Assembly: GCA_029573015.1 (NCBI GenBank)
Contig: JAKQHK010000064.1
Coordinates: 1-33,992 of the forward strand
Origin: a bacterium
Lineage (GTDB): Bacteria > Patescibacteriota > CG2-30-54-11
Direction of reading: 5' to 3'
Length of the DNA: 33,992 nt
Shown here: in pieces, positions 18,114-26,193 of the stretch
How positions within the stretch are numbered: position 1 is the stretch's first letter
Layout: each line of letters starts with the position of its first letter
The notes under the pieces: model-generated
Told to the model about the DNA's origin: nothing
What the model saw: only the letters and a program-made list of their open reading frames with translations
Databases searched by the model: none
Program-made: the position numbers and the translations under genes

Positions 18114-18350
18114 ATGGATTACCAAACTGCAGCCACGACGGTGGTCAAGCCCAAGCTGGAAGAAATTTTTGGTGCCATGCTGGGAGGAGCGATTTTCACT
18201 AGCGGTTTTGTTGCTGCCCTGAAAGGCGCGGATGACAAGGATAAAATGCGCATTCTTGTAGAAGCAGTCTGTACCAATCAGCAGGTGCTTGCCATGTGGG
18301 GGGATGCGCAGACCGCCAACCAGAAGAACCAGTGGCTGGCGCTCGTTTGA
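18114..18350 (+). CDS. Small hydrogenase-associated protein of unknown function (78 aa)
   Basis: MDYQTAATTVVKPKLEEIFGAMLGGAIFTSGFVAALKG...; ATG 2 nt after the large-subunit stop; GAGAAAAGGAG SD. Confidence 0.85.
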   Translation: MDYQTAATTVVKPKLEEIFGAMLGGAIFTSGFVAALKGADDKDKMRILVEAVCTNQQVLAMWGDAQTANQKNQWLALV

Positions 18351-18817
18351 AACCGGATATTTTATGCATCGGTTACGGTAATATTCTCAAGCAGGATGAC
18401 GGACTCGGTCCGCAGATTATCCAGAGACTGCAGGCTGAGTCTTTTGCTGGACAGGAAACTGTTACCTATCTAGATGTCCCCCAGCTTGACATCGACCTCA
18501 CGGAGATGTTGGCAAACGTAAGGCTGTCGATATTTATCGATGCCCGTATGGATGACCAGCAGGAATTGGTGATTGTGAACCAGATAGAACCCGCTGAAGA
18601 GCAGGTTGATTACGCTCATTCTACGCATACCATGGATATACCGTCACTTTTACAAATCACACAGGAGTTATACGCTAGGGTGCCGTTGTGTTACATAGTG
18701 CTGCCAAAGGGTTTTTCTTTTGAAATCGGTGATGATCTGACAGAGCAGGGAAAGCTTGCTGCTGCGGCAGCAGTTGATGCAGTCACGCAATTGATCGGCA
18801 AGCATCTGCACGTGTAG
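18347..18817 (+). CDS. Hydrogenase maturation endopeptidase
   Basis: LCIGYGNILKQDDGLGPQIIQRL; TTG start overlapping the upstream TGA; conserved Asp/His region DARMDDQQ, HSTHTMDIPSLL. Confidence 0.88.
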   Translation: MKPDILCIGYGNILKQDDGLGPQIIQRLQAESFAGQETVTYLDVPQLDIDLTEMLANVRLSIFIDARMDDQQELVIVNQIEPAEEQVDYAHSTHTMDIPSLLQITQELYARVPLCYIVLPKGFSFEIGDDLTEQGKLAAAAAVDAVTQLIGKHLHV

Positions 18818-18854
18818 TACAGAAATAGCTTGTTTGAATGATAAAAATATGTTT

Positions 18855-18886
18855 AACTAGTTATGAATTATAATTCATAACTAGTT
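18855..18886. promoter_or_regulatory. 32-bp perfect palindrome: terminator and/or operator before DUF134
   Basis: AACTAGTTATGAATTATAATTCATAACTAGTT followed by T run; TATAAT at the centre. Confidence 0.75.
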
Positions 18887-18893
18887 TTTTTGT

Positions 18894-19388
18894 ATGCCCA
18901 GACCGCATTCACCCCGCTGCATTGCATTTAAGCCCGGCACCACCTACTTCAAACCGTGTGGCGTGCCGTTGGCCAGTATAGAAAAGATCGCCCTAACCCT
19001 TGATGAAGTCGAGGCGTTACGCCTGGCTGATCTGGAAGGCGGCAAACAGTCTGAATGCGCGAAGAGTATGGAAGTATCGCAGGCGACTTTTTTTCGTATT
19101 TTACAATCAGCGCGACATAAAGTCGCGCAAGCTCTAACGCAGGGGAATGCCATAGAATTAAAAGGAGGTACAGTCATCATGCCAAATAGAGACGGAACCG
19201 GACCGGTTGGCGGAGGATTCGGACGGGGCAGGGGAAAAGGTTTCGGTAGAGGAGGGGGACAGGGAGCGCCAGGCACCTGCAAGTGTCCGCAGTGCGGTCA
19301 CGAAGTTGCCCACACGCGGGGCACGCCCTGTGTCAAGCTGAAATGTCCGAAATGCAAGATCCCGCTGGTACGCGGGGATATCACATAA
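18894..19388 (+). CDS. DUF134 DNA-binding protein with C-terminal Gly-rich zinc-ribbon module
   Basis: MPRPHSPRCIAFKPGTTYFKPCGVPL...LTLDEVEALRLADLEGGKQSECAKSMEVSQATFFRILQSARHKVAQAL; CKCPQCGHEVAHTRGTPCVKLKCPKCK. Confidence 0.9.
   Translation: MPRPHSPRCIAFKPGTTYFKPCGVPLASIEKIALTLDEVEALRLADLEGGKQSECAKSMEVSQATFFRILQSARHKVAQALTQGNAIELKGGTVIMPNRDGTGPVGGGFGRGRGKGFGRGGGQGAPGTCKCPQCGHEVAHTRGTPCVKLKCPKCKIPLVRGDIT
19179..19388 (+). CDS. Candidate internal in-frame translation product: Gly-rich zinc-ribbon protein
   Basis: AAAGGAGGT (19161-19169), 9-nt spacer, ATG (19179), giving MPNRDGTGPVGGGFGRGRGKGFGRGG...CPQCG...CPKC. Confidence 0.65.
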   Translation: MPNRDGTGPVGGGFGRGRGKGFGRGGGQGAPGTCKCPQCGHEVAHTRGTPCVKLKCPKCKIPLVRGDIT

Positions 19389-19411
19389 TAGACCATTTAC
19401 TAGAGAATACT

Positions 19412-19714
19412 ATGAACAGGCGCTGGCGCCTCATTGCCTTGATATACATAGCAGGAATACTCGTGTTTGCCTTCTGGCAGCATGCACGGTTACTGGAGCA
19501 GGCTTCGTGTTGCGGTGTCCGGGGAGACTATTATCAATACTACTTTCCATTTCCGGTGGTGCGGTCATCAGCGCTTTCAGATATCGGAGGATTGCCTGCT
19601 CGTAACATGTGGATGCATGTATTGGCAGATCTGGTGATTCCTGTGGGATTGGTTTTGTCTTCAAAGAAGCTTCGATTGATTACATCTATTAGACGCAGGG
19701 AAACTCAACAATGA
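19412..19714 (+). CDS. Small hypothetical membrane protein
   Basis: MNRRWRLIALIYIAGILVFAFWQHARLL...LADLVIPVGLVL. Confidence 0.65.
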   Translation: MNRRWRLIALIYIAGILVFAFWQHARLLEQASCCGVRGDYYQYYFPFPVVRSSALSDIGGLPARNMWMHVLADLVIPVGLVLSSKKLRLITSIRRRETQQ

Positions 19715-20442
19715 TCAAGAACACTATTCTAGTCATGAGCGGCAAGGGTGGGGTCGGCAAGACGACTGTGGCGGTCAATCTGGCTGCTTGGCTGGTCAGC
19801 AGCGGCACGACCACCGGTTTGCTGGACGTAGATATCCACGGTCCGAATGTGCCACTCATGGCTGGTGTCAGCACGGCGCGCTTGCAGGTTGAGAATGAAA
19901 AAATTACACCAGTTGTGCTCGAGAGCGGGCTCCGCGTCATGTCTATTGCCTTTCTTCTCGAAAACGCAGACAGTTCGATCATCTGGCGGGGGCCGATGAA
20001 GCACAATGTCATCAAACAGTTCGTCGAGGATGTTGCCTGGGGCGATCTGGATTACCTGGTGATTGATTTTCCACCCGGCACCGGAGACGAGTGCATCAGC
20101 GCCGCCCAGCTTATCCCGAGCGGACGGAGCGCCGTCATTGTTTCCAGTCCCCAGCAGGTATCCCTGCTGGACTGCCGCAAGTCTATCGATTTCTGCAGGC
20201 AGTTTCAGATTCCGGTCATCGGGTTGATAGAAAACATGTCAGGCGAACTATTCGGCGAGGGAAGCGTGGCAGCGCTCGCCGCAGCGCAAGGTGTTCCGTT
20301 CCTTGGCAGTTTGAGCATGGATCGCAGCATAACACTTGCGGGAGACAGCGGCGAACCGTTTGTCCTCGGTACCTCCCCGGCTGCGACGCGGTTTCAGGAT
20401 ATAGCTACCCGGATCAGTCTGTACTGTGAGGAGAAAAAATGA
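19711..20442 (+). CDS. Mrp/NBP35-family P-loop ATPase
   Basis: VMSGKGGVGKTTVAVNLAAWL; DVDIHGPNVPLM; IDFPPGTGDE; GLIENMS. Confidence 0.93.
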   Translation: MIKNTILVMSGKGGVGKTTVAVNLAAWLVSSGTTTGLLDVDIHGPNVPLMAGVSTARLQVENEKITPVVLESGLRVMSIAFLLENADSSIIWRGPMKHNVIKQFVEDVAWGDLDYLVIDFPPGTGDECISAAQLIPSGRSAVIVSSPQQVSLLDCRKSIDFCRQFQIPVIGLIENMSGELFGEGSVAALAAAQGVPFLGSLSMDRSITLAGDSGEPFVLGTSPAATRFQDIATRISLYCEEKK

Positions 20443-20819
20443 AAATTGCTGTCAGTGCCGCAGGCACAACCATAGAGGATCAGATGGATGAGCGATTCGG
20501 ACGTTGTCCGTACTTTCTCCTCGTCGAAACAGTTGACGGAGTGATCAAGGATGTCATCGTTACGCCCAACGAGGGAGCGATTGAGGGTCATGGGGCAGGC
20601 TTGAAAGCGGTCGCCCAGCTGGGCGAGCTTGGGGTGGAGGCAGTGATTACCGGTAATCTTGGTCCGAATGCGTTCAATGCTTTGGCCCAGATGCACATAT
20701 CGGCCTACTGCGGGAGTGGTTACGCCACTATCAAGGCGGCGGTGGAAGCCTTACAGTCAGGAAAACTGCCGGAAATTTCCCAGAGCCAACAGGCGCATCA
20801 CGGCATGGGTGTGAACTAA
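20439..20819 (+). CDS. NifX/NifB C-terminal-like (Di-Nase) protein 1
   Basis: MKIAVSAAGTTIEDQMDERFGRCPYFLLVE...; GNLGPNAFNAL. Confidence 0.9.
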   Translation: MKIAVSAAGTTIEDQMDERFGRCPYFLLVETVDGVIKDVIVTPNEGAIEGHGAGLKAVAQLGELGVEAVITGNLGPNAFNALAQMHISAYCGSGYATIKAAVEALQSGKLPEISQSQQAHHGMGVN

Positions 20820-20832
20820 ACAGGGGAATACG

Positions 20833-21678
20833 ATGCAGATCGCAGTTACCGGTGGTAAGGGGGGAACAGGCAAGTCAACCATTGCTACAGCGCTTGCTCT
20901 GGCTTTGGCAAAAAAGTCGCGCGTCCTGCTCATGGACGCGGATGCGGATTGTCCCAATGACCATTTACTTTTAGGCATGGAGCGCCAACAGATCAAAATA
21001 GTCGAACAGCGCATACCGGTCTGGAATATGCAGACCTGCACCAAGTGCGGAGCCTGTGGTCCGGTATGCAAGGCGAATGCCATCGTGTCTGTGACAGGGC
21101 ATGAGCCTTTTTTTTCTTCGCCACAGTGCCACGGGTGCGGAGCATGCGCGCATAACTGTCCGACGGGAGCGATCAGCTGGGGCGCCAAGGAAATCGGCAC
21201 CATTTATTCAGGAAAATCTGGTGCGGTTGATTTGCTTTCAGGCGAACTCAAGGTCAACGAACCGGCGTCGGAGCGGATTATTCAGGAAATGAAACAGCTG
21301 GTTAATCAGAAAAAAACAGCGTATGACCATGTAATCATCGATACCGCAGCCGGGACGCATTGTGATGTCATCGCCGCCCTGGAGGGGGTTGAACATGTTT
21401 TGGCTGTAACCGAACCGACACCACTCGGGGCGCATGACCTCGAGCTCATACTTGAGTTGACTGCAGCTATGCGGCTTCCAAGCAGTATCATTATTAATCG
21501 TTATGAGGAAGGTCGGGATGACCTGATCGCTCCGGTGGCTGAGCGCCACAAAATAGAGATTAAGGCGCGGGTGCCGTACAGCGAGGAGATCGTTCGCTCC
21601 TACGCCCGGGGAGAGTCGATCAGTCATCCGGTTATCGACAGTCTCGCGCGAGGATTGGATGCTTCTTTCGGTTCGTAG
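20833..21678 (+). CDS. MinD-superfamily ATPase with inserted ferredoxin domain, paralog 1
   Basis: GGKGGTGKSTIATALALAL; CTKCGACGPVCKANAI and CHGCGACAHNCPTGAI inserted in the P-loop domain. Confidence 0.93.
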   Translation: MQIAVTGGKGGTGKSTIATALALALAKKSRVLLMDADADCPNDHLLLGMERQQIKIVEQRIPVWNMQTCTKCGACGPVCKANAIVSVTGHEPFFSSPQCHGCGACAHNCPTGAISWGAKEIGTIYSGKSGAVDLLSGELKVNEPASERIIQEMKQLVNQKKTAYDHVIIDTAAGTHCDVIAALEGVEHVLAVTEPTPLGAHDLELILELTAAMRLPSSIIINRYEEGRDDLIAPVAERHKIEIKARVPYSEEIVRSYARGESISHPVIDSLARGLDASFGS

Positions 21679-21727
21679 ACCCTGAGGTTTTTATCAAACG
21701 TATTAATTATTTACTAATGGAGAATGT

Positions 21728-22135
21728 ATGGCAACCATTACCGCCAAACACGCAGGGGACATGCTGTTCGATGTGACTGTTGGCAAGCATACCATCCAGA
21801 TGGATGTACCTGACAGTATGCATGGCAAGGATCGGGCGATGACACCTCCTCAGGTGACCATCGCTTCTCTGGCTGGCTGCATTGCCGCGTTTGTCACGAA
21901 TTATTGCCGGAATGCCGGGATTGATGCGACTGATCTATCTGTTGATGTGTCATTTGATAAAACTGAGCAACCTTCCTGCCTGACCAATATGAAAGCTACC
22001 ATACATATTCCGCATGGGGATATTGCCGGCCGGGAGAATGCCATCCTTAAGGTTGCGAACAGCTGTCCGGTGCATTACACCCTATGCCATACAGACAGTA
22101 TAGCTATTGCGCTCGCGGAACAGGTTGTATTATGA
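21728..22135 (+). CDS. OsmC-family protein
   Basis: MTPPQVTIASLAGCIAAFVTNYCRNAGIDATDLSVDV; NSCPVHYTL. Confidence 0.88.
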   Translation: MATITAKHAGDMLFDVTVGKHTIQMDVPDSMHGKDRAMTPPQVTIASLAGCIAAFVTNYCRNAGIDATDLSVDVSFDKTEQPSCLTNMKATIHIPHGDIAGRENAILKVANSCPVHYTLCHTDSIAIALAEQVVL

Positions 22136-23010
22136 AAAAAATTGTTATCCTGTCCGGCAAGGGCGGGGTCGGGAAAAGCAGTATAACTGCCTCGCTGGCG
22201 GTGTTGCTCGCGGAGCGGCGACGGATCAGCGCGGTCGATTGCGACGTGGATGCCTCCAACCTTGGGCTGGTGCTCGGGGTCAGGGACGCTGACATGGCGA
22301 GCTGGGAGCCGATTGAGACGAGCGAAATTGCGGAGATTGATCTTCAGCTTTGTAACGGATGCAGGCAGTGTTATGAGCAATGTTACTTCGAGGCTATCGG
22401 TTGGGACGAGGCGACAGGCAAACCGTTTATGCGGGATTTCGGGTGCGAGGGGTGTGGACTCTGTTCGCTCGTTTGCCCCGCGCAGGCAATCCGTATGGTC
22501 AAGATACAAAACGCCCGCATCGGGTATGCCCAGACGCGATTTGGGTTTTCGGTATTCAGCGGTCAGCTGGTTATGGGCGCGTCCGGATCCGGCAAGATTG
22601 TGGCCGCGGTAAAACGGTTGGCTATTGAAAACAGCATTGAGCAGGATATACTGCTGTATGACGCGGCAGCCGGGATCGGTTGTCCGGTCATCGCTTCGGT
22701 AGTGGGGAATGACTTCGCGATCATGGTTACCGAGCCGACCCCGTCTGCCTTGGCTGATTTGCAACGAGCCTATGAGGTAGTACGGCATTTCAAGATTCCG
22801 GCTGGTATCGTGATCAACAAGTGGGACATCAATCCTGATTTTGTTGCGGATGTCGAACAGTTTGCTGAGAGTAATCAGTTAGAGATTCTGACTAAAATTC
22901 CTTATGATCGGGCTTTTGTGGAGGCGCTTGTCAGTTTGCAGCCGGTGATAGAATACAAGCCGGAATTGCGCCGATATTTTGAGCTTATTATTGATTCAGT
23001 CGGAGTGTGA
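22132..23010 (+). CDS. MinD-superfamily ATPase with inserted ferredoxin domain, paralog 2
   Basis: LSGKGGVGKSSITASLAVLLAE; CNGCRQCYEQCYFEAI and CEGCGLCSLVCPAQAI; ATGA overlap with the upstream gene. Confidence 0.93.
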   Translation: MKKIVILSGKGGVGKSSITASLAVLLAERRRISAVDCDVDASNLGLVLGVRDADMASWEPIETSEIAEIDLQLCNGCRQCYEQCYFEAIGWDEATGKPFMRDFGCEGCGLCSLVCPAQAIRMVKIQNARIGYAQTRFGFSVFSGQLVMGASGSGKIVAAVKRLAIENSIEQDILLYDAAAGIGCPVIASVVGNDFAIMVTEPTPSALADLQRAYEVVRHFKIPAGIVINKWDINPDFVADVEQFAESNQLEILTKIPYDRAFVEALVSLQPVIEYKPELRRYFELIIDSVGV

Positions 23011-23014
23011 ATAG

Positions 23015-23506
23015 ATGGCCGATGGTTTCGTTATTACGTTTCAGCCGATAGGCATCGTGCATTCTCCCTATACGCGGGCTGAGGGAACACCTATTCAGCC
23101 GAGGGGCGCAGATGGCGTTGCGGGTTTAGTGGAGGTGCAGCCCGAGTATCAGCAGGGTTTGCAGGATATCGAGGGTTTCTCGCATATTATTCTCATCTGT
23201 CATTTGCATCAGTCCAAGTCGGCTTGCATGCTGGTTACTCCATATCTGCATGACCAGCTTCACGGGGTGTTTGCCACGCGGAGTTCGAGCCGCCCCAATC
23301 CCATTGGGCTTTCCACCGTTAGACTGGTCAGGGTTGCGGGCAATATATTACACATTGAGAATGTTGATTTGCTCGACGGGACGCCGGTACTGGATATCAA
23401 ACCTTACGTTCCTCAGTTTGATACCGAAGAAAATGTCAGGATCGGCTGGCTGGAACAGAGTATTCACGCCTTGGCGTCAACCAGCGATGACGGTCGATTT
23501 GTTTGA
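23015..23506 (+). CDS. TrmO/TsaA (YaeB)-family protein
   Basis: FQPIGIVHSPYTRAEGTPIQPR; FATRSSSRPNPIGLSTVRLV; LDGTPVLDIKPYVPQFD. Confidence 0.92.
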   Translation: MADGFVITFQPIGIVHSPYTRAEGTPIQPRGADGVAGLVEVQPEYQQGLQDIEGFSHIILICHLHQSKSACMLVTPYLHDQLHGVFATRSSSRPNPIGLSTVRLVRVAGNILHIENVDLLDGTPVLDIKPYVPQFDTEENVRIGWLEQSIHALASTSDDGRFV

Positions 23507-23524
23507 TTATGATGTGGGGATAGC

Positions 23525-24343
23525 ATGAAATTAACGGTGCTTGTCGATAACAATACGAATGATTTTTCTGAGCCTTTTTTACTGGGCGAATCAGGGCTGT
23601 CCTATCTGATAGAAATCGACGGAACGCAGATTTTGTTCGATACCGGATGCGGTGATGTTTTCCTGCGTAATGCTGATGCACTCGGGATCGATTTGACACA
23701 TCTGGATATGTTGATTCTGTCGCATGGGCATGAGGATCATACCTGGGGCATTGATTCATTGATTAAACGGTTAGGTCAGGAACATACCCGGCAGATCAAA
23801 CTGATCGCGCATCCGCATGCGTTAATGCCTAAGTGGTTTGGCGAGGAACAAATCGCTATTAGGAACGATATACACGAGTTTTTTTCCGTGCAGGAAAGCG
23901 TGGATCCGGTATGGCTTACTGCTCAGATCTGTTTCCTCGGTCAAATCCCTCGGGAAAATAGCTGGGAGGGAAAACAGGCGGTGGGTGAACGGATGCAGGA
24001 TGGTGTCCGCGTACCGGATCTGGTTGAGGACGATACCGCTTTGGTATACAAAACAGCTGACGGTCTGGTTATAATTACCGGTTGTTCCCACGCGGGAGTC
24101 TGTAATACGATCGCCTATGCCAAATCAGTCTGCGCTGATGAGCGTATTCTTGATGTAATCGGTGGATTTCATCTGCTACAGGCTGACCAAGCGGTGTTGC
24201 AACAGACCGGGGACTACCTCGCGACCTGCAGACCGGTTGTCACCCATCCATGTCACTGCACAGATCTTTCGGCCAAGATATTTTTAAGCCAGCATGTGCC
24301 TGTGGAAGAGGTGAGGAGCGGATTAGTTCTCGAGTTTGATTAA
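23525..24343 (+). CDS. Metallo-beta-lactamase-fold hydrolase
   Basis: LFDTGCGDVFLRNADALGIDLTHLDMLILSHGHEDHTWG; ITGCSHAGVCNT. Confidence 0.92.
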   Translation: MKLTVLVDNNTNDFSEPFLLGESGLSYLIEIDGTQILFDTGCGDVFLRNADALGIDLTHLDMLILSHGHEDHTWGIDSLIKRLGQEHTRQIKLIAHPHALMPKWFGEEQIAIRNDIHEFFSVQESVDPVWLTAQICFLGQIPRENSWEGKQAVGERMQDGVRVPDLVEDDTALVYKTADGLVIITGCSHAGVCNTIAYAKSVCADERILDVIGGFHLLQADQAVLQQTGDYLATCRPVVTHPCHCTDLSAKIFLSQHVPVEEVRSGLVLEFD

Positions 24344-24375
24344 TACTTTTTTAACTAATATATCAGGAGTACAGT

Positions 24376-24732
24376 ATGAAAATTGCGATGCCGGTCGAAC
24401 AGGAAAACGGGATGGATTCATCCATCTGCAGTCATTTCGGCCAAACACCCTACTGGGCGGTCTATGACAGTGAGACCGAAGAGCTGAGCATACATCCCAA
24501 CACCAGCCAGCATGGAGGTGGCGGTTGCCAGGCAGTGGCAGAGATTGCCAGCTTCAAGCCGGATATGGTTTACACGCTCGGGATGGGTTTCAATGCCATT
24601 GAAAAGTGCCGGGCTCAGGGTATAGCGGTGAAAAGCGGCAGCTGGCAGACGGTCCGCGAAGTGATAGCCAATCTCAGTGAAGTTACCGATATGCAGGGCG
24701 GATGTGCCGGAGAACACGGGGATTGTCACTAA
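24376..24732 (+). CDS. NifX/Di-Nase-like protein 2
   Basis: MKIAMPVEQENGMDSSICSHFGQTPYWAVYDSE; GMGFNAIEKCRAQGI. Confidence 0.88.
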   Translation: MKIAMPVEQENGMDSSICSHFGQTPYWAVYDSETEELSIHPNTSQHGGGGCQAVAEIASFKPDMVYTLGMGFNAIEKCRAQGIAVKSGSWQTVREVIANLSEVTDMQGGCAGEHGDCH

Positions 24733-24837
24733 TACATTCGTAAACGTATGATACACATACGTTACCACAGAGCATACAGAGGTTTGTGCATCGCAATCGG
24801 TCGGGTTGATTTCTCTGGACGCTCTGCTATACTTTAT

Positions 24838-24943
24838 TAGCTTGGGGGTGTCCGCCTTCGTCCTTCGACTTAGCTCAGGACTTCGGCGGACTGAGAATAC
24901 ACTCCTCGAACCTGATCTGGATCATGCCAGCGTAAGGGAAAGC
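24838..24943 (+). promoter_or_regulatory. TPP (THI-box) riboswitch
   Basis: GGGGGTGTCC...GGACTGAGAATACACTCCTCGAACCTGATCTGGATCATGCCAGCGTAAGGGAAAG; promoter TTGATT-16-TATACT upstream. Confidence 0.95.
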
Positions 24944-24965
24944 CGTTTCGACCAGGACACTACAG

Positions 24966-25000
24966 AAGGCTGCTTTCCATCAGGGAGGCAGCCTTTTTTT
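24966..25000 (+). terminator. Intrinsic terminator of the TPP riboswitch expression platform
   Basis: AAGGCTGC...GCAGCCTT followed by T7. Confidence 0.88.
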
Positions 25001-25049
25001 ACGCTTTGTGTTCTTCGTGGTTACATTGTATTTATAAATGTCGGGAGGC

Positions 25050-26108
25050 ATGATGAAACTACATGTCATGGGAATTATTACCGTTATTGCTTTACTGCTT
25101 GCGGCAGGCTGTACCGCGGACAAGCAAGAAACGAGCACAGAGGTTGAGATTCAGACTTTAACTGTGATGACGCATGACAGCTTCGATGTGAGCGCGGATC
25201 TGGTCGCGCAGTTTGAACGCGAGCACCAGGCAAAAATTGAGTTCCTGCAGAGCGGTGATGCCGGGCAGGTACTCAATACGGCGGTTTTGCAGAAGGCCAA
25301 TCCGCTCGCTGACGTCCTCTATGGCGTGGATAATTCTTTTCTGGGTCGGGCGCTCGCGGAAGGTATTTTTCAGCCATATGTATCCGGCGAAACCGCTGCG
25401 ATCAGGGAAGAGATCCGCGAGTATTACCGCGACGAGCGGGTGACGCCCATAGACTATGGAGACGTATGTCTGAATTATGACAAAGCAGTTGTCAGTTCTG
25501 AATCCCTGCCAAGTTTAGAGAGTCTCGGCGATCCTGCGCACAAAGACCAGCTCGTGGTGATGAATCCTGCCACATCTTCTCCCGGATTATCGTTCCTGTT
25601 GTTGACGGTAGGCTATTTCGGTGAGGATGGATACCTTGCGTACTGGCAGTCATTAAAAGATAACGGGGTAAAAATAACATCCGGCTGGGAGGACGCGTAC
25701 TGGGGAGAGTTTTCTGCCGCGAGCGAAGGCGAGCGGCCTATTGTTGTCAGTTACGCTACAAGCCCGGCAGCCGAAGTGTACTTCAGTGAAGGAGCTCTTA
25801 CTGAACCGCCGACTGCTGTTCCTGCAATTCCGGGTGGCTGTTTCCGGCAGATAGAATACGCAGGGGTTCTAACTGGCACAGACCAGGCAGAGCTGGCTGG
25901 GGAATTCATTGATTTCATGCTTTCCCAGGAGTATCAGGAGGATATCCCTTTGAAAATGTGGGTATATCCTGTCCGGGCTGATGCGGAGCTGCCGGAGGTT
26001 TTTGTTCATGCACCCCAGACTGTTGCCCTGACAACGCTCAGACCGGAGGAAATCGCCGCCGGACGTGATGCCTGGATAGATGCCTGGACCGATTTGATGA
26101 TGCGCTGA
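25050..26108 (+). CDS. thiB: Thiamine ABC transporter substrate-binding lipoprotein
   Basis: Lipobox LLLAAGC; LTVMTHDSFDVSADLVAQFEREHQAKIEFLQSGDAGQ; DVLYGVDNSFL; downstream of the TPP riboswitch. Confidence 0.92.
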   Translation: MMKLHVMGIITVIALLLAAGCTADKQETSTEVEIQTLTVMTHDSFDVSADLVAQFEREHQAKIEFLQSGDAGQVLNTAVLQKANPLADVLYGVDNSFLGRALAEGIFQPYVSGETAAIREEIREYYRDERVTPIDYGDVCLNYDKAVVSSESLPSLESLGDPAHKDQLVVMNPATSSPGLSFLLLTVGYFGEDGYLAYWQSLKDNGVKITSGWEDAYWGEFSAASEGERPIVVSYATSPAAEVYFSEGALTEPPTAVPAIPGGCFRQIEYAGVLTGTDQAELAGEFIDFMLSQEYQEDIPLKMWVYPVRADAELPEVFVHAPQTVALTTLRPEEIAAGRDAWIDAWTDLMMR

Positions 26109-26193
26109 AATCACGAGGGGGCTAGAAGTTAGGAGTCAGGAGTGAGGGGGTAGGGGTTAGGAGTGAGAAGGTAGAAAACCGCAGAGAGGGGAA

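Noticed and set aside
22075-22788. 237-aa minus-strand ORF
   Set aside because: Antisense to the second MinD-ferredoxin ATPase.
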